This document shows, piece by piece, positions 43,901 to 51,229 of a DNA stretch of 64,000 nucleotides (position 1 is the first letter of the stretch; every line of letters begins with the position of its first letter). Location of the stretch: positions 4,156,038-4,220,037 of the forward strand of contig NZ_JACHIR010000001.1 in the NCBI RefSeq assembly GCF_014203355.1, written 5' to 3'. The stretch comes from Kutzneria kofuensis (lineage in GTDB: Bacteria; Actinomycetota; Actinomycetes; Mycobacteriales; Pseudonocardiaceae). The notes beneath the pieces were generated by a model. It did no database searches, was not told where the DNA came from, and saw only the letters and a list, made by a program, of their open reading frames with translations. Both the position numbers and the translations under genes were made by a program.

Positions 43901-44431
43901 TCAGCGAACCCAGCCGGTAAGCCGGTTCGTGCTCCGGCTGGCGGTGGCCCGCGGCTCCGGCCGACGCTCGCGGTCGGCCCGCTGCAGGCCCGCCGCCGCG
44001 GCCCGGACCAGCCAGGCGTTGACCGAGCGGCCCTCCTTGGCGGCGGCCTCCTCGATCGCCGCCTTGAGCGCCTCCGGCAGCCGGACGTTGATCCGTGAGC
44101 TGGGACCGTCCTCGGAGATCGGCACGCTCCCCTCGGGCGCGCCGATCTCCGCGGGCTCCTGCCCGGCGGTGTCCGCGGGCCGCTCCGTGGGCGGCAGGGA
44201 CACGACGAACTGCGGGTCCCGCCCGCGCAGGCGCAGCTCGACCGAGCCGGGCGCCAGGTCGCTGGTGATCTCGTCGCTGGCGGCCGACAGCGCCTCCAGC
44301 AGGGTCATCCGGATCGCCGATTCGAGCGACCCGGTCAGGCGCTCCACCAACGCACGAGCCTCCTCGCCGTTGGCCTCGGCCAGGGTCGCGAACTCGCGTC
44401 CGAGGTTGCTGACGTACGTGGTGAGATCCAT
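43901..44431 (-). CDS. RHH (HicB-antitoxin-like) transcriptional regulator
   Basis: A 176-residue protein. The N-terminal part (residues 1-60) is helical (MDLTTYVSNLGREFATL). A variable Pro/Glu-rich linker follows, then a C-terminal ribbon-helix-helix domain: strand SSRINVRLPEALKAAIEEAA and helix GRSVNAWLVRAAAAGL (about residues 112-150), then a basic tail. Such proteins are often labelled HicB-family antitoxins, but no HicA partner is present. A series of TGGCACC sites starts right at its ATG (44431), so autoregulation is likely, with the downstream DUF4097-ABC-P450 genes as the controlled operon. Confidence 0.82.
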   Translation of the reverse strand: MDLTTYVSNLGREFATLAEANGEEARALVERLTGSLESAIRMTLLEALSAASDEITSDLAPGSVELRLRGRDPQFVVSLPPTERPADTAGQEPAEIGAPEGSVPISEDGPSSRINVRLPEALKAAIEEAAAKEGRSVNAWLVRAAAAGLQRADRERRPEPRATASRSTNRLTGWVR

Positions 44432-44602
44432 GGCACCACTATGGCACACGCTTGGCACCACCGCAAGCCATCTTGGCTCAATTTGGCACCAGAGTGGCAC
44501 CGCTGATGGATGTGTTGTGGCGGTCTAGTCGCTTTTCGGCAGGTCAGGGCGCTGCCGGTGATGGCACCACCGTGTGCCATGGTGGTCGCCACGGTGGTGC
44601 CA
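44431..44602. promoter_or_regulatory. Helically phased TGGCAC operator array
   Basis: TGGCAC or close copies start at 44431, 44442, 44453, 44474 (TGGCTC), 44484 and 44495, that is at steps of 11, 11, 21, 10 and 11 bp, all in the same orientation. A second group near the dnaB stop has TGGCACC at 44562 and the inverted copies GTGCCA (44574-44579) and GGTGCCA (44596-44602). Spacing by one helical turn is typical of cooperative RHH repressor binding. It sits on the RHH gene promoter. Confidence 0.72.
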
Positions 44603-44609
44603 TCGTGGC

Positions 44610-45971
44610 TCAGCCCTGGGCCAGGTCGGCGAAGCGGCTGTAGTGCAGCTGGTGGGCCACCGTGATCGTCGCGGTCGGGCCGGCACGGTGCTTGGCCAGG
44701 ATCAGGTCCGCCTCGCCGGCCCGCGGGTCGTCCCGCTCCCAGGCGTCCGGCCGGTTGATCAGGATCACCGCGTCCGCGTCCTGCTCCAGCGAGCCGGACT
44801 CACGCAGGTCGGACAGCATTGGCCGCTTGTCGGTGCGCTGCTCGGGACCACGGTTCAGCTGACTGATGGCGATCACCGGCACCTCCAGCTCCTTGGCCAT
44901 CAGCTTCAGGTTTCGGGAGAACTCCGACACTTCCTGCTGCCGGGACTCGGTCCGCTTGCCCGAGGTCATCAGCTGGAGGTAGTCCACCACGATCAGCTTG
45001 AGGTCGTTGCGCTGCTTGAGCCGCCGGGCCTTGGCCCGGATCTCCATCATCGTCAGGTTCGGCGAGTCGTCCACGAACAGCGGCGCCTCGCTGATCTCGC
45101 TCATCCGCCGCGCCAGCCGCGTCCAGTCGTCGTCGGTCATCCGCCCACCGCGCATGTCCCCCAGCCGAATCTTCGCCTCGGCCGAGAGCATGCGCATGAC
45201 GATTTCCGTCTTGCTCATTTCCAGCGAGAAGATGCAGCTGGTCAACCCGTGCCGAATCGAGCACGACCGGGCGAAATCCAGTCCCAAGGTCGATTTGCCA
45301 ACACCCGGCCGAGCCGCGACGATGATCATCTGGCCGGGGTGCAGGCCGTTGGTGACGGCGTCCAGGTCGGTGAAGCCGGTGGGGATGCCCAGGGACTGGC
45401 CGCCGCGGGAGGCGATGGCGTCGATCTCGTCCATGGTCGGCTGGAGCATGTCCTCCAGCACCGAGTAGTCCTCGGACGTGCGGCGCTCGGTGACCTCGTA
45501 GATGGCGGCCTGGGCGCGGTCGACCACCTCGTCGACGTCGGCCCCGTCGGCGCCGTTGTAGCCGAGCTGCACGATGCGGGTGCCAGCCTCGACGAGCCGG
45601 CGCAGCACGGCCTTCTCCGCCACGATCTCGGCGTAGTAGCTGGCGTTGGCCGCGGTCGGCACGGTGGCGATCAGGGTGTGCAGGTACGGCGCGCCGCCGA
45701 CGCGCAGCAGCTCGCCGCGGCGCTCGAGCTCGGCGGAGACGGTGATGGGGTCGGCGGGCTCGCCCCGGCCGTAGAGGTCGAGCACGCAGTCGTACACGGC
45801 CTGGTGCGCGGGCCGGTAGAAGTCGTTGGGGCTGAGCACCTCGACGACGTCGGCGATGGCGTCCTTGCTCAGCAGCATGCCGCCGAGCACCGACTGCTCG
45901 GCGGCGAGGTCCTGTGGTGGTTGCCGTTCGAAGCCGGGCTCGCCCATGCCACGGTCGTCCACCAACGCCAC
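44610..45971 (-). CDS. dnaB: Replicative DNA helicase DnaB
   Basis: A 453-residue hexameric helicase that unwinds DNA at the fork. It has an N-terminal domain starting PPQDLAAEQSVLGGMLLS, a linker, and the RecA-like motor with Walker A ARPGVGKS, a DnaB/SF4 pattern IFSLEMSKTEIVMRML, the LIVVDYLQLM Walker B and the C-terminal AISQLNRG. The start is GTG 45971 (VALVDDRG), preceded by GGGGAG; the longer frame to 46223 covers a DnaA-box region and is not coding. No intein is present, unlike in M. tuberculosis dnaB. It is downstream of rplI on the same strand but separated by 404 bp. Confidence 0.95.
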   Translation of the reverse strand: MALVDDRGMGEPGFERQPPQDLAAEQSVLGGMLLSKDAIADVVEVLSPNDFYRPAHQAVYDCVLDLYGRGEPADPITVSAELERRGELLRVGGAPYLHTLIATVPTAANASYYAEIVAEKAVLRRLVEAGTRIVQLGYNGADGADVDEVVDRAQAAIYEVTERRTSEDYSVLEDMLQPTMDEIDAIASRGGQSLGIPTGFTDLDAVTNGLHPGQMIIVAARPGVGKSTLGLDFARSCSIRHGLTSCIFSLEMSKTEIVMRMLSAEAKIRLGDMRGGRMTDDDWTRLARRMSEISEAPLFVDDSPNLTMMEIRAKARRLKQRNDLKLIVVDYLQLMTSGKRTESRQQEVSEFSRNLKLMAKELEVPVIAISQLNRGPEQRTDKRPMLSDLRESGSLEQDADAVILINRPDAWERDDPRAGEADLILAKHRAGPTATITVAHQLHYSRFADLAQG

Positions 45972-46039
45972 CGCGAACTCCCCAAGTCGAAGGTTGTCGT
46001 GCTCGTTGTACCCGGCACCCCTGACAGTTCCGGGCCCGC

Positions 46040-46068
46040 ACGCTAGGTCCCCCGTCCGGAGCAGGCAA
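46040..46068 (-). promoter_or_regulatory. Candidate dnaB promoter
   Basis: On the minus strand TTGCCT (46068-46063) and TAGCGT (46045-46040) are separated by exactly 17 bp, about 70 bp upstream of the dnaB GTG. DnaA boxes begin 20 bp upstream of this -35 box. Confidence 0.45.
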
Positions 46069-46087
46069 ACCAGCCTGTGCACGCAGC

Positions 46088-46301
46088 TGTGGACAACTTG
46101 TGGACGGCCGCGCGGCATGGGGGCACAGGCCGGCGGACGGCTGGGGACAGGTTGTGGACAACCGCAGGGGGTACGCGCGGAACCGCAGGTCAGAGGCTGT
46201 GGGTAAGTTGTGGAAAAACTCACCCCGCGCCGACACGGCGTGTCGCGTTCGACCGGTTCTTCGGCGTGTCGCGCCCGGCGGGTGCGCCGGGGCTGTCCAC
46301 A
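46088..46301. other. DnaA-box cluster upstream of dnaB
   Basis: Within the 404-bp gap between dnaB (start 45971) and rplI (stop 46376) are perfect boxes TGTGGACAA at 46088-46096 and 46153-46161. Near matches are TGTGGGTAA (46198-46206), TGTGGAAAA (46209-46217), TGTGGACGG (46099-46107) and, reversed, CTGTCCACA (46293-46301). The actinomycete consensus is TTGTCCACA (reverse TGTGGACAA). No other gene-like sequence is seen in the gap apart from the dnaB promoter. This could be a DnaA-controlled promoter or a DnaA titration site. Confidence 0.68.
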
Positions 46302-46375
46302 GCCGTTCGAGTCGACGCTGCTGCAAACGAGCGAAAGCTCCGCCCGAGGCGACCCGGGCGGAGCTTCCGTGTGAA

Positions 46376-46831
46376 TCAGGCGGTGGGCACGACCGAAAGG
46401 GTCAGCGCCACCGTCACGTCCGGGTGCAGCCGGACGTTGACCGTGTGCTTGCCGGTGGTCTTGATGTGACCGGCGGTGTCCACGGTCCGCTTGTCGAGCA
46501 CCGGGCCGCCCGCGGACTTCACGGCGGCGACGATGTCGGCGGAGGTGACCGAGCCGAACAGCTTCTTCGCGTTGGCGGCGGCCTTCGCGGTCAGCGTGAT
46601 CGGGCCGAGGTTGTCGATCGCGGCCTTGATCTCCTTGGCGTGGTCCAGGTCGCGCACCCGGCGCGTCTCCTGGGCCCGGCGGATCGTGGCCACCTGCTTC
46701 TGCGCGCCGCGGGTCGCGAGGATCGCGAAGCCGCGGGGCAGCAGGTAGTTACGCCCGTAGCCGTCCTTGACCTCGACCAGGTCGCCGGGGCCGCCGAGAC
46801 CGCTGACATCGGTGGTGAGGATGAGCTTCAT
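46376..46831 (-). CDS. rplI: 50S ribosomal protein L9
   Basis: A 151-residue L9. The N-terminal rRNA-binding domain is [36 protein letters not shown] (given here as several short motifs: [20 protein letters not shown]). A long connecting helix (about 40-75) leads to the C-terminal domain with [11 protein letters not shown] and [17 protein letters not shown] precedes ATG 46831. It is the last of the rpsF-ssb-rpsR-rplI ribosomal operon. Confidence 0.96.
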   Translation of the reverse strand: MKLILTTDVSGLGGPGDLVEVKDGYGRNYLLPRGFAILATRGAQKQVATIRRAQETRRVRDLDHAKEIKAAIDNLGPITLTAKAAANAKKLFGSVTSADIVAAVKSAGGPVLDKRTVDTAGHIKTTGKHTVNVRLHPDVTVALTLSVVPTA

Positions 46832-46849
46832 CGGTGCACTCCCCTTTCG

Positions 46850-47092
46850 TCAGCGAGCGGTCGAGGTGTAGGGCAGCAGCGCCATCTCGCGCGAGTTCTT
46901 CACCGCGATGGCGATGTCCCGCTGGTGCTGCGAGCAGTTGCCGGTGACCCGACGCGCGCGGATCTTGCCGCGGTCGGAGATGTACTTGCGCAGCAGCGTG
47001 GTGTCCTTGTAGTCGATCAGGTTCGCGCTGCTGGAGTCCTTGCAGAAAACGCAAACCTTCTTCTTGGGCTTGCGCACAGGCGGCTTCGCCAT
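46850..47092 (-). CDS. rpsR: 30S ribosomal protein S18 (Cys-containing form)
   Basis: An 80-residue S18. The core [20 protein letters not shown] and the following [23 protein letters not shown] are standard. It carries CVFC at residues 14-17 and CSQH further on, the zinc-ribbon (C+) pattern of actinobacterial S18. This variant is often accompanied elsewhere by a zinc-independent copy used under zinc limitation. ATG 47092 is chosen; the longer frame is antisense to ssb. It lies in the rpsF-ssb-rpsR-rplI operon. Confidence 0.96.
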   Translation of the reverse strand: MAKPPVRKPKKKVCVFCKDSSSANLIDYKDTTLLRKYISDRGKIRARRVTGNCSQHQRDIAIAVKNSREMALLPYTSTAR

Positions 47093-47144
47093 GGGGTCTT
47101 CTCCTGGAAACTTTTCTCCGTGAATGAGGTCTGTGGGCCGCGAT

Positions 47145-47633
47145 CTAGAACGGCGGCTCGTCGGCGAAACCGCCGGAGCTCGCCGGGGGCGCGGAACCCC
47201 ACGGGTCGTCGACCGGGGCGCTGCCGCCACCGCCGCCGAACCCACCGCCGCCGCCACCGCCACCTGCGCGCTGGACCTTGTTGACCTTGGCGTTGGCGTA
47301 CCGCAGCGACGGGCCGACCTCGTCGACCTCGAGCTCCACGACGGTGCGCTTCTCGCCTTCCTTGGTCTCGTAGGACCGCTGGCGCAGCCGGCCGGTCACG
47401 ATCACGCGCGCGCCCCTGGTCAGGGACTCGGCGACGTTCTCGGCGGCCTGGCGCCAGATGTTGCAGCGCATGAACAGCGCGTCGCCGTCCTTCCACTCGC
47501 CGGACTGCCGGTCGAGGGTGCGCGGCGTGGACGCGACCGTGAAGCTCGCGACGGCGGCGCCGGACGGGGTGAAGCGGAGCTCAGGATCGGCGGTCAGGTT
47601 CCCGACCACGGTGATCGTCGTCTCGCCCGCCAT
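47145..47633 (-). CDS. ssb: Single-stranded DNA-binding protein
   Basis: A 162-residue SSB. The OB fold (residues 1-120) begins [21 protein letters not shown] and includes [24 protein letters not shown] Gly-rich linker (about 125-140) leads to the acidic tip GGFADEPPF, which binds partner proteins such as helicases and polymerase subunits. It is encoded four bases after rpsF in the conserved S6-SSB-S18-L9 operon. Confidence 0.97.
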   Translation of the reverse strand: MAGETTITVVGNLTADPELRFTPSGAAVASFTVASTPRTLDRQSGEWKDGDALFMRCNIWRQAAENVAESLTRGARVIVTGRLRQRSYETKEGEKRTVVELEVDEVGPSLRYANAKVNKVQRAGGGGGGGGFGGGGGSAPVDDPWGSAPPASSGGFADEPPF

Positions 47634-47637
47634 GGGA

Positions 47638-47934
47638 TCAGCCCCTGGCGGCGTCGCGGCGCAGGACCTTGGTGCGCAGCACCGTGTCCTGGAGGGACAG
47701 CTGGCGGTCCAGCTCCTTGACCGCGGCCGGCTCGGCGTTCACGTCGAGCAGGGCGTAGATGCCCTCGGGCTGCTTCTTGATCTCGTACGAGAGCCGGCGA
47801 CGGCCCCAGACGTCGACCTTCTCCACGTTGCCGCCGGACGTGCGGATCACGTTGAGAAAGGTGTCCAGGGTCGGAGCGACGGTGCGCTCGTCGAGACTGG
47901 GGTCCAGGATGACCATCACTTCGTAATGACGCAT
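47638..47934 (-). CDS. rpsF: 30S ribosomal protein S6
   Basis: A 98-residue S6 beginning [17 protein letters not shown]; it binds S18 as a heterodimer on 16S rRNA. It has the middle [20 protein letters not shown] segment. I use ATG 47934, 12 nt after AGGAGG; the GTG at 47943 is too close to the Shine-Dalgarno. Expression is probably autoregulated by S6:S18 acting on the leader at 47947-47990, which sequesters that ribosome-binding site. Confidence 0.96.
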   Translation of the reverse strand: MRHYEVMVILDPSLDERTVAPTLDTFLNVIRTSGGNVEKVDVWGRRRLSYEIKKQPEGIYALLDVNAEPAAVKELDRQLSLQDTVLRTKVLRRDAARG

Positions 47935-47946
47935 GAAGACCACTCA

Positions 47947-47990
47947 CCTCCTGTGGACTGGCGCGGCCACGGTCGTTCCGTGGCAGGAGG
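47947..47990 (-). promoter_or_regulatory. rpsF leader: ribosome-binding-site-sequestering structure (S6:S18 type)
   Basis: In transcript order, CCTCCTG (47990-47984) pairs with CAGGAGG (47953-47947), which contains the rpsF Shine-Dalgarno. Inside, CCACGG (47983-47978) pairs with CCGTGG (47972-47967), followed by a 13-nt single-stranded stretch starting CCG. The known S6:S18 leaders contain such a stem with a CCG-containing internal loop bound by the protein pair. TACCCT at 48020-48015 could be the -10 box, and GTTGC/GCAAC forms a further 5' hairpin. Confidence 0.62.
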
Positions 47991-48050
47991 GCCTGTTGCG
48001 TCAGCAACCCGAAGAGGGTAACAGCCGGGGTCCGGTCGGCCGAAATCGCG

Positions 48051-49067
48051 TCAGATCGCGGCCACTCGGCGCAGCACCCAGGTGCGCACCAGCGCCGCCG
48101 TCACGCCGGCCAGCGCGAGCACGGCGATCAGCACCGGCGCGGCCACGCCGGTGCCCGAGCCGCTGCCGGGCAGCGCCTGCGCGCGGCCGGCGGTCTGCAC
48201 GCCGTCGGCCGACGAGCTGATGCCGCTGAGGGTGCCGACCTGCGGGGCGTAGCCGGAGACGTTGCCGCCGTAGAGCACGCCGGGCGACGGGGCGAAGTCG
48301 CCGGGCACCGCGAACGGCAGGTTGGTGTACGAGAACAGCGGCACCCGGCCGTAGTCGTAGCTGCCGCTGCCGTTGAACTGGTAGAGCTGCACGCCGCCGT
48401 TGGTCACGCCGCCAGACGTGGGGAAGTTCACGCTGCCGCCACCGCCGGAGCCTCCGGTGGTGGTGCCTCCGCCGGTCGAACCGCCGCCGGTGCCACCCGT
48501 GCCACCGGTCGAGCCGCCACCCGTGGTCCCGCCGCCGCCACCGGTGCCCCCGGTGGAGCCGCCGCCGTTGCCGGGGAGCTGCGAGGTGCCGGTCTGGATC
48601 GGTGCGACGGCCGTGTTCACGCCCTGCACGGCCACGCCGCAGCCGGCGGTCAGCGCCTGCTGCACGCCGCCGACGAGCAGCCCGATGACCGGGCCGAGCA
48701 GCGGGATGTTCTTGAGCTGGGCGACGACCTGGCTGGCGATGGTGCCGCCGCTGATGTAGCCGCTGCCGGTGGGCAGCGCGCCGATCGGGATCGGCGGCAG
48801 TGCGGTGAACGCCTTCTGGAACGGCTGCGCCAGCGGCGGGCCGAGCAGCGGGATGGCGTTGAGCACGTTGGTGATGGGCTGCACGACCGCGCCGGGGCTG
48901 AGCGACACGGGCTGGCCGGGCTCACCCTGCACGGACGTCGCGCAGCTGCCGATGACGATGGGGGTCGCGGCGGCGTCGGCGGTGCCGGCCGTCGCGGCGA
49001 GACCGAGCGAACTGGTGGCGAGCACGAGCGTCGCTGCCGTCGCCAGCGTGCCGATTCGCCCTCGCAT
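48051..49067 (-). CDS. Secreted Gly/Thr-rich protein with LPGSG-type C-terminal anchor
   Basis: A 338-residue surface protein of unknown family. The signal peptide covers residues 1-34 (MRGRIGTLATAATLVLATSS, cleavage near ADAA). There are two hydrophobic stretches (around 55-80 and 112-140) with repeated IPLLGP motifs. A Gly/Thr/Ser spacer of about 70 residues is followed by a C-terminal domain. The end reads ALPGSGSGTG, a 20-residue hydrophobic helix, then RTWVLRR. LPGSG plus helix plus Arg resembles a sortase substrate signal, but the site differs from LPxTG. Four or fewer cysteines are present. Confidence 0.7.
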   Translation of the reverse strand: MRGRIGTLATAATLVLATSSLGLAATAGTADAAATPIVIGSCATSVQGEPGQPVSLSPGAVVQPITNVLNAIPLLGPPLAQPFQKAFTALPPIPIGALPTGSGYISGGTIASQVVAQLKNIPLLGPVIGLLVGGVQQALTAGCGVAVQGVNTAVAPIQTGTSQLPGNGGGSTGGTGGGGGTTGGGSTGGTGGTGGGSTGGGTTTGGSGGGGSVNFPTSGGVTNGGVQLYQFNGSGSYDYGRVPLFSYTNLPFAVPGDFAPSPGVLYGGNVSGYAPQVGTLSGISSSADGVQTAGRAQALPGSGSGTGVAAPVLIAVLALAGVTAALVRTWVLRRVAAI

Positions 49068-49187
49068 GCCCACCCCGTCCAGCCAGTGACCCGTCGGTAA
49101 CTTTCAAATAGAAGAACGACGGTACGTCCAATCGGTGACGCGATGCCATACCCAATTCGTGTTCGATCTTGGACTACCCTGCTGGTC

Positions 49188-49958
49188 ATGCGCATCGGAG
49201 CCCATGTCCGCGACGACGACCCGATCGGCGCCGCGCAGGAGCGCGGCGCCGAGGTCGTGCAGTTCTTCCTGGCCGACCCGCAGGGCTGGAAGGCGCCGAA
49301 GCCGCATCCGCAGACCGACGAGCTGCTGGCCTCGGACCTGACGGTGTTCGTGCACTCGCCGTACATCATCAATGTGGCGTCGACCAACAACCGGATCCGG
49401 ATCCCGTCCCGCAAGCTGGTCCAGCAGCACGCCACGGCGGCCAAGAAGGTCGGCGCCAAGGGCCTGGTCGTGCACGGCGGCCACGTGACCAAGGGCGAGG
49501 AGGCCGACGCCGGCTTCGAGAACTGGCGCAAGCTGTTCGAGCGGCAGGCCGAGGCGGGCGGCTTCGACGTGCCGATCCTGATCGAGAACACCGCCGGCGG
49601 CGACAACGCCATGGCCCGCCGCTTCGACACGCTGGCCCGGCTGTGGGACGCGGTCGGCGACTTCGGCGCGGGTTTCTGCCTGGACACCTGCCACGCCTTC
49701 GCGGCGGGCGAGGACCTGGTCGGCATCGTGGAGCGGGTCAAGGCCATCACCGGTCGCATCGACCTCGTGCACCTGAACAGCTCGCGCGACGAGTTCAACT
49801 CGGCCCGGGACCGGCACGCCAACATCGCCGACGGCACGATCGAGCCGGAGCAGCTGGTCGCGGTGCTGGCCGCCGCGCAGGCGCCGGCCGTGGTCGAGAC
49901 CCCGGACGAGGGCCAGGCCGCCGACATCGAGTTCCTGCGCGCCAAGCTCGGCGGGTGA
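49188..49958 (+). CDS. nfo: Endonuclease IV (AP endonuclease, Nfo family)
   Basis: A 256-residue TIM-barrel protein with all nine metal-ligand positions of endonuclease IV: His56 (VHSPY), His96 or His99 (VVHGGH), Glu133 (IENTAGG), Asp166 and His169 (LDTCHAF), His195 (VHLNSS), Asp208 and His210 (DRH), and Glu237 (VVETPD). It should cut DNA at abasic sites. Only the HGGH sequence differs from the usual HPG. TACCCT at 49175-49180 is a -10 box seven bases before ATG 49188, so the transcript is likely leaderless. It overlaps the next gene by four bases. Confidence 0.88.
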   Translation: MRIGAHVRDDDPIGAAQERGAEVVQFFLADPQGWKAPKPHPQTDELLASDLTVFVHSPYIINVASTNNRIRIPSRKLVQQHATAAKKVGAKGLVVHGGHVTKGEEADAGFENWRKLFERQAEAGGFDVPILIENTAGGDNAMARRFDTLARLWDAVGDFGAGFCLDTCHAFAAGEDLVGIVERVKAITGRIDLVHLNSSRDEFNSARDRHANIADGTIEPEQLVAVLAAAQAPAVVETPDEGQAADIEFLRAKLGG

Positions 49959-51229
49959 GAGCGGCCGGACTGGCGCTGCTGGTCCTGCTGTGCGGCTGCA
50001 CCCTGGTGCTCGGGTACGCGAACAAGGCCCGGTGCACCGGGCCGACCTACGACGCCCAGGGCCGGACCACACCGTCCTATCAGGTGCGCCGGTATCGGGA
50101 CGTCTGCTACTCCGACATCCAGCACCTGTGGCTGGGCCGGCAGGTCGACCGGCACGTCTTCCCGTACGTCGACGGCGGCATCGACTCGTACGGCGAGCTG
50201 ACCGGCGGCGCGGTCGAGTACCCGGTGCTGACCGGGCTGCTGATGTGGGCCGGCGCGTGGTTCGCCGACAACGACGGGCAGTACCTCTTCTTCTCGGCGC
50301 TGCTGCTGGCCCCGTTCGGCCTGCTCACCGGCTTCCTGTTGGGCAAGCTGGCGCGGTGGCGGGCGCTGGTGTGGGCCTTGGGCCCGCCGCTCGTGCTGTA
50401 CGCCTTTCACAACTGGGATCTGCCGGCGGTGGCCTGTTCGGTCGCCGCCTTCTACTGCGTGCTGCGCAAGGACCGGCCGCTGGTCGCCGCGGCGCTGCTG
50501 GGCCTGGGCTTCGCGTTCAAGTTCTATCCGGCGATCTTCGTGCTGCCGCTGGCGTTTCATGTGCTCCGCCGGCGCGGCTCGCTCGACGCGGTACGGGTGG
50601 TCCTGGTCTCGGCCGTGGTCGCCGTGCTGGTGAACCTGCCGTTTGTCCTTGTGGGGCCGCAGGGTTGGGCCGCGTCGCTCACGTTCCAGGTGATCAGGCC
50701 GGTCGACATCACCGCCAACTCGATCTGGTTCTGGTGGTTCCGGCCGCTGTCCGACCCGGCCAACACCGTGTTCCAGTCGGTGGTCGGTGTGCTGTCGCCG
50801 GTGTTGATCCTGGCGTCGTTCGCGGTCGCGCTGGCGGTCGGCTGGCGGCGTCGCTGCGACCTCGCTCCGCACGGAACGCGCGGCAACAGCACCGACTTCC
50901 CGCTGCTGCAGGTGTCCGGCGCGATGCTGTGCGGATTCCTGTTGCTGTACAAGGTTGATTCGCCGCAGTACACGCTGTGGCTGCTGCCGTTCCTGGTGCT
51001 GCTGCCGGTGCACTGGGGTTGGGTCGCGGGCTACTTCGCCGTCGACGTCGTGCTCTACCTGGGCGTGTTCCGGTGGTACTACGCGATCGAGAACCGGCTG
51101 CCCGACGACATCTACAACAATGTGGCCGCGCAGGCCGTCGTCGCCGGCGTGTGGGGGCGGGCCGCGCTGCTCGCCTCGCTGTTCGTGGTGTTCCTGAAGA
51201 CGGAGCGGACCAGTGTGGCTGTCACGTGA
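49955..51229 (+). CDS. GT87-family membrane glycosyltransferase
   Basis: A 424-residue membrane protein with about 10-12 helices of the GT87/mannosyltransferase type: CYSDIQHLWLGRQ then [16 protein letters not shown] (the polyprenyl-phosphate sugar pocket), AFKFYPAIFVLPL and SPQYTLWLLPFLVLL. Such enzymes add mannose or other sugars from polyprenyl donors outside the membrane. It starts at GTG 49955, overlapping the endonuclease IV stop. A short N-terminal sequence with CGC follows the start. Its last 17 bp overlap the following gene. Confidence 0.85.
   Translation: MRAAGLALLVLLCGCTLVLGYANKARCTGPTYDAQGRTTPSYQVRRYRDVCYSDIQHLWLGRQVDRHVFPYVDGGIDSYGELTGGAVEYPVLTGLLMWAGAWFADNDGQYLFFSALLLAPFGLLTGFLLGKLARWRALVWALGPPLVLYAFHNWDLPAVACSVAAFYCVLRKDRPLVAAALLGLGFAFKFYPAIFVLPLAFHVLRRRGSLDAVRVVLVSAVVAVLVNLPFVLVGPQGWAASLTFQVIRPVDITANSIWFWWFRPLSDPANTVFQSVVGVLSPVLILASFAVALAVGWRRRCDLAPHGTRGNSTDFPLLQVSGAMLCGFLLLYKVDSPQYTLWLLPFLVLLPVHWGWVAGYFAVDVVLYLGVFRWYYAIENRLPDDIYNNVAAQAVVAGVWGRAALLASLFVVFLKTERTSVAVT

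Noticed and set aside
46024-46375. oriC in the dnaB-rplI gap
   Set aside because: The region is GC-rich, has about six weak to perfect boxes rather than the dense arrays of actinomycete origins, and is not flanked by dnaA-dnaN; a regulatory role fits better.
50551-50570. A second parS-like match, GTTTCATGTGCTCC
   Set aside because: Only the left half matches, and it lies inside the GT87 coding sequence.
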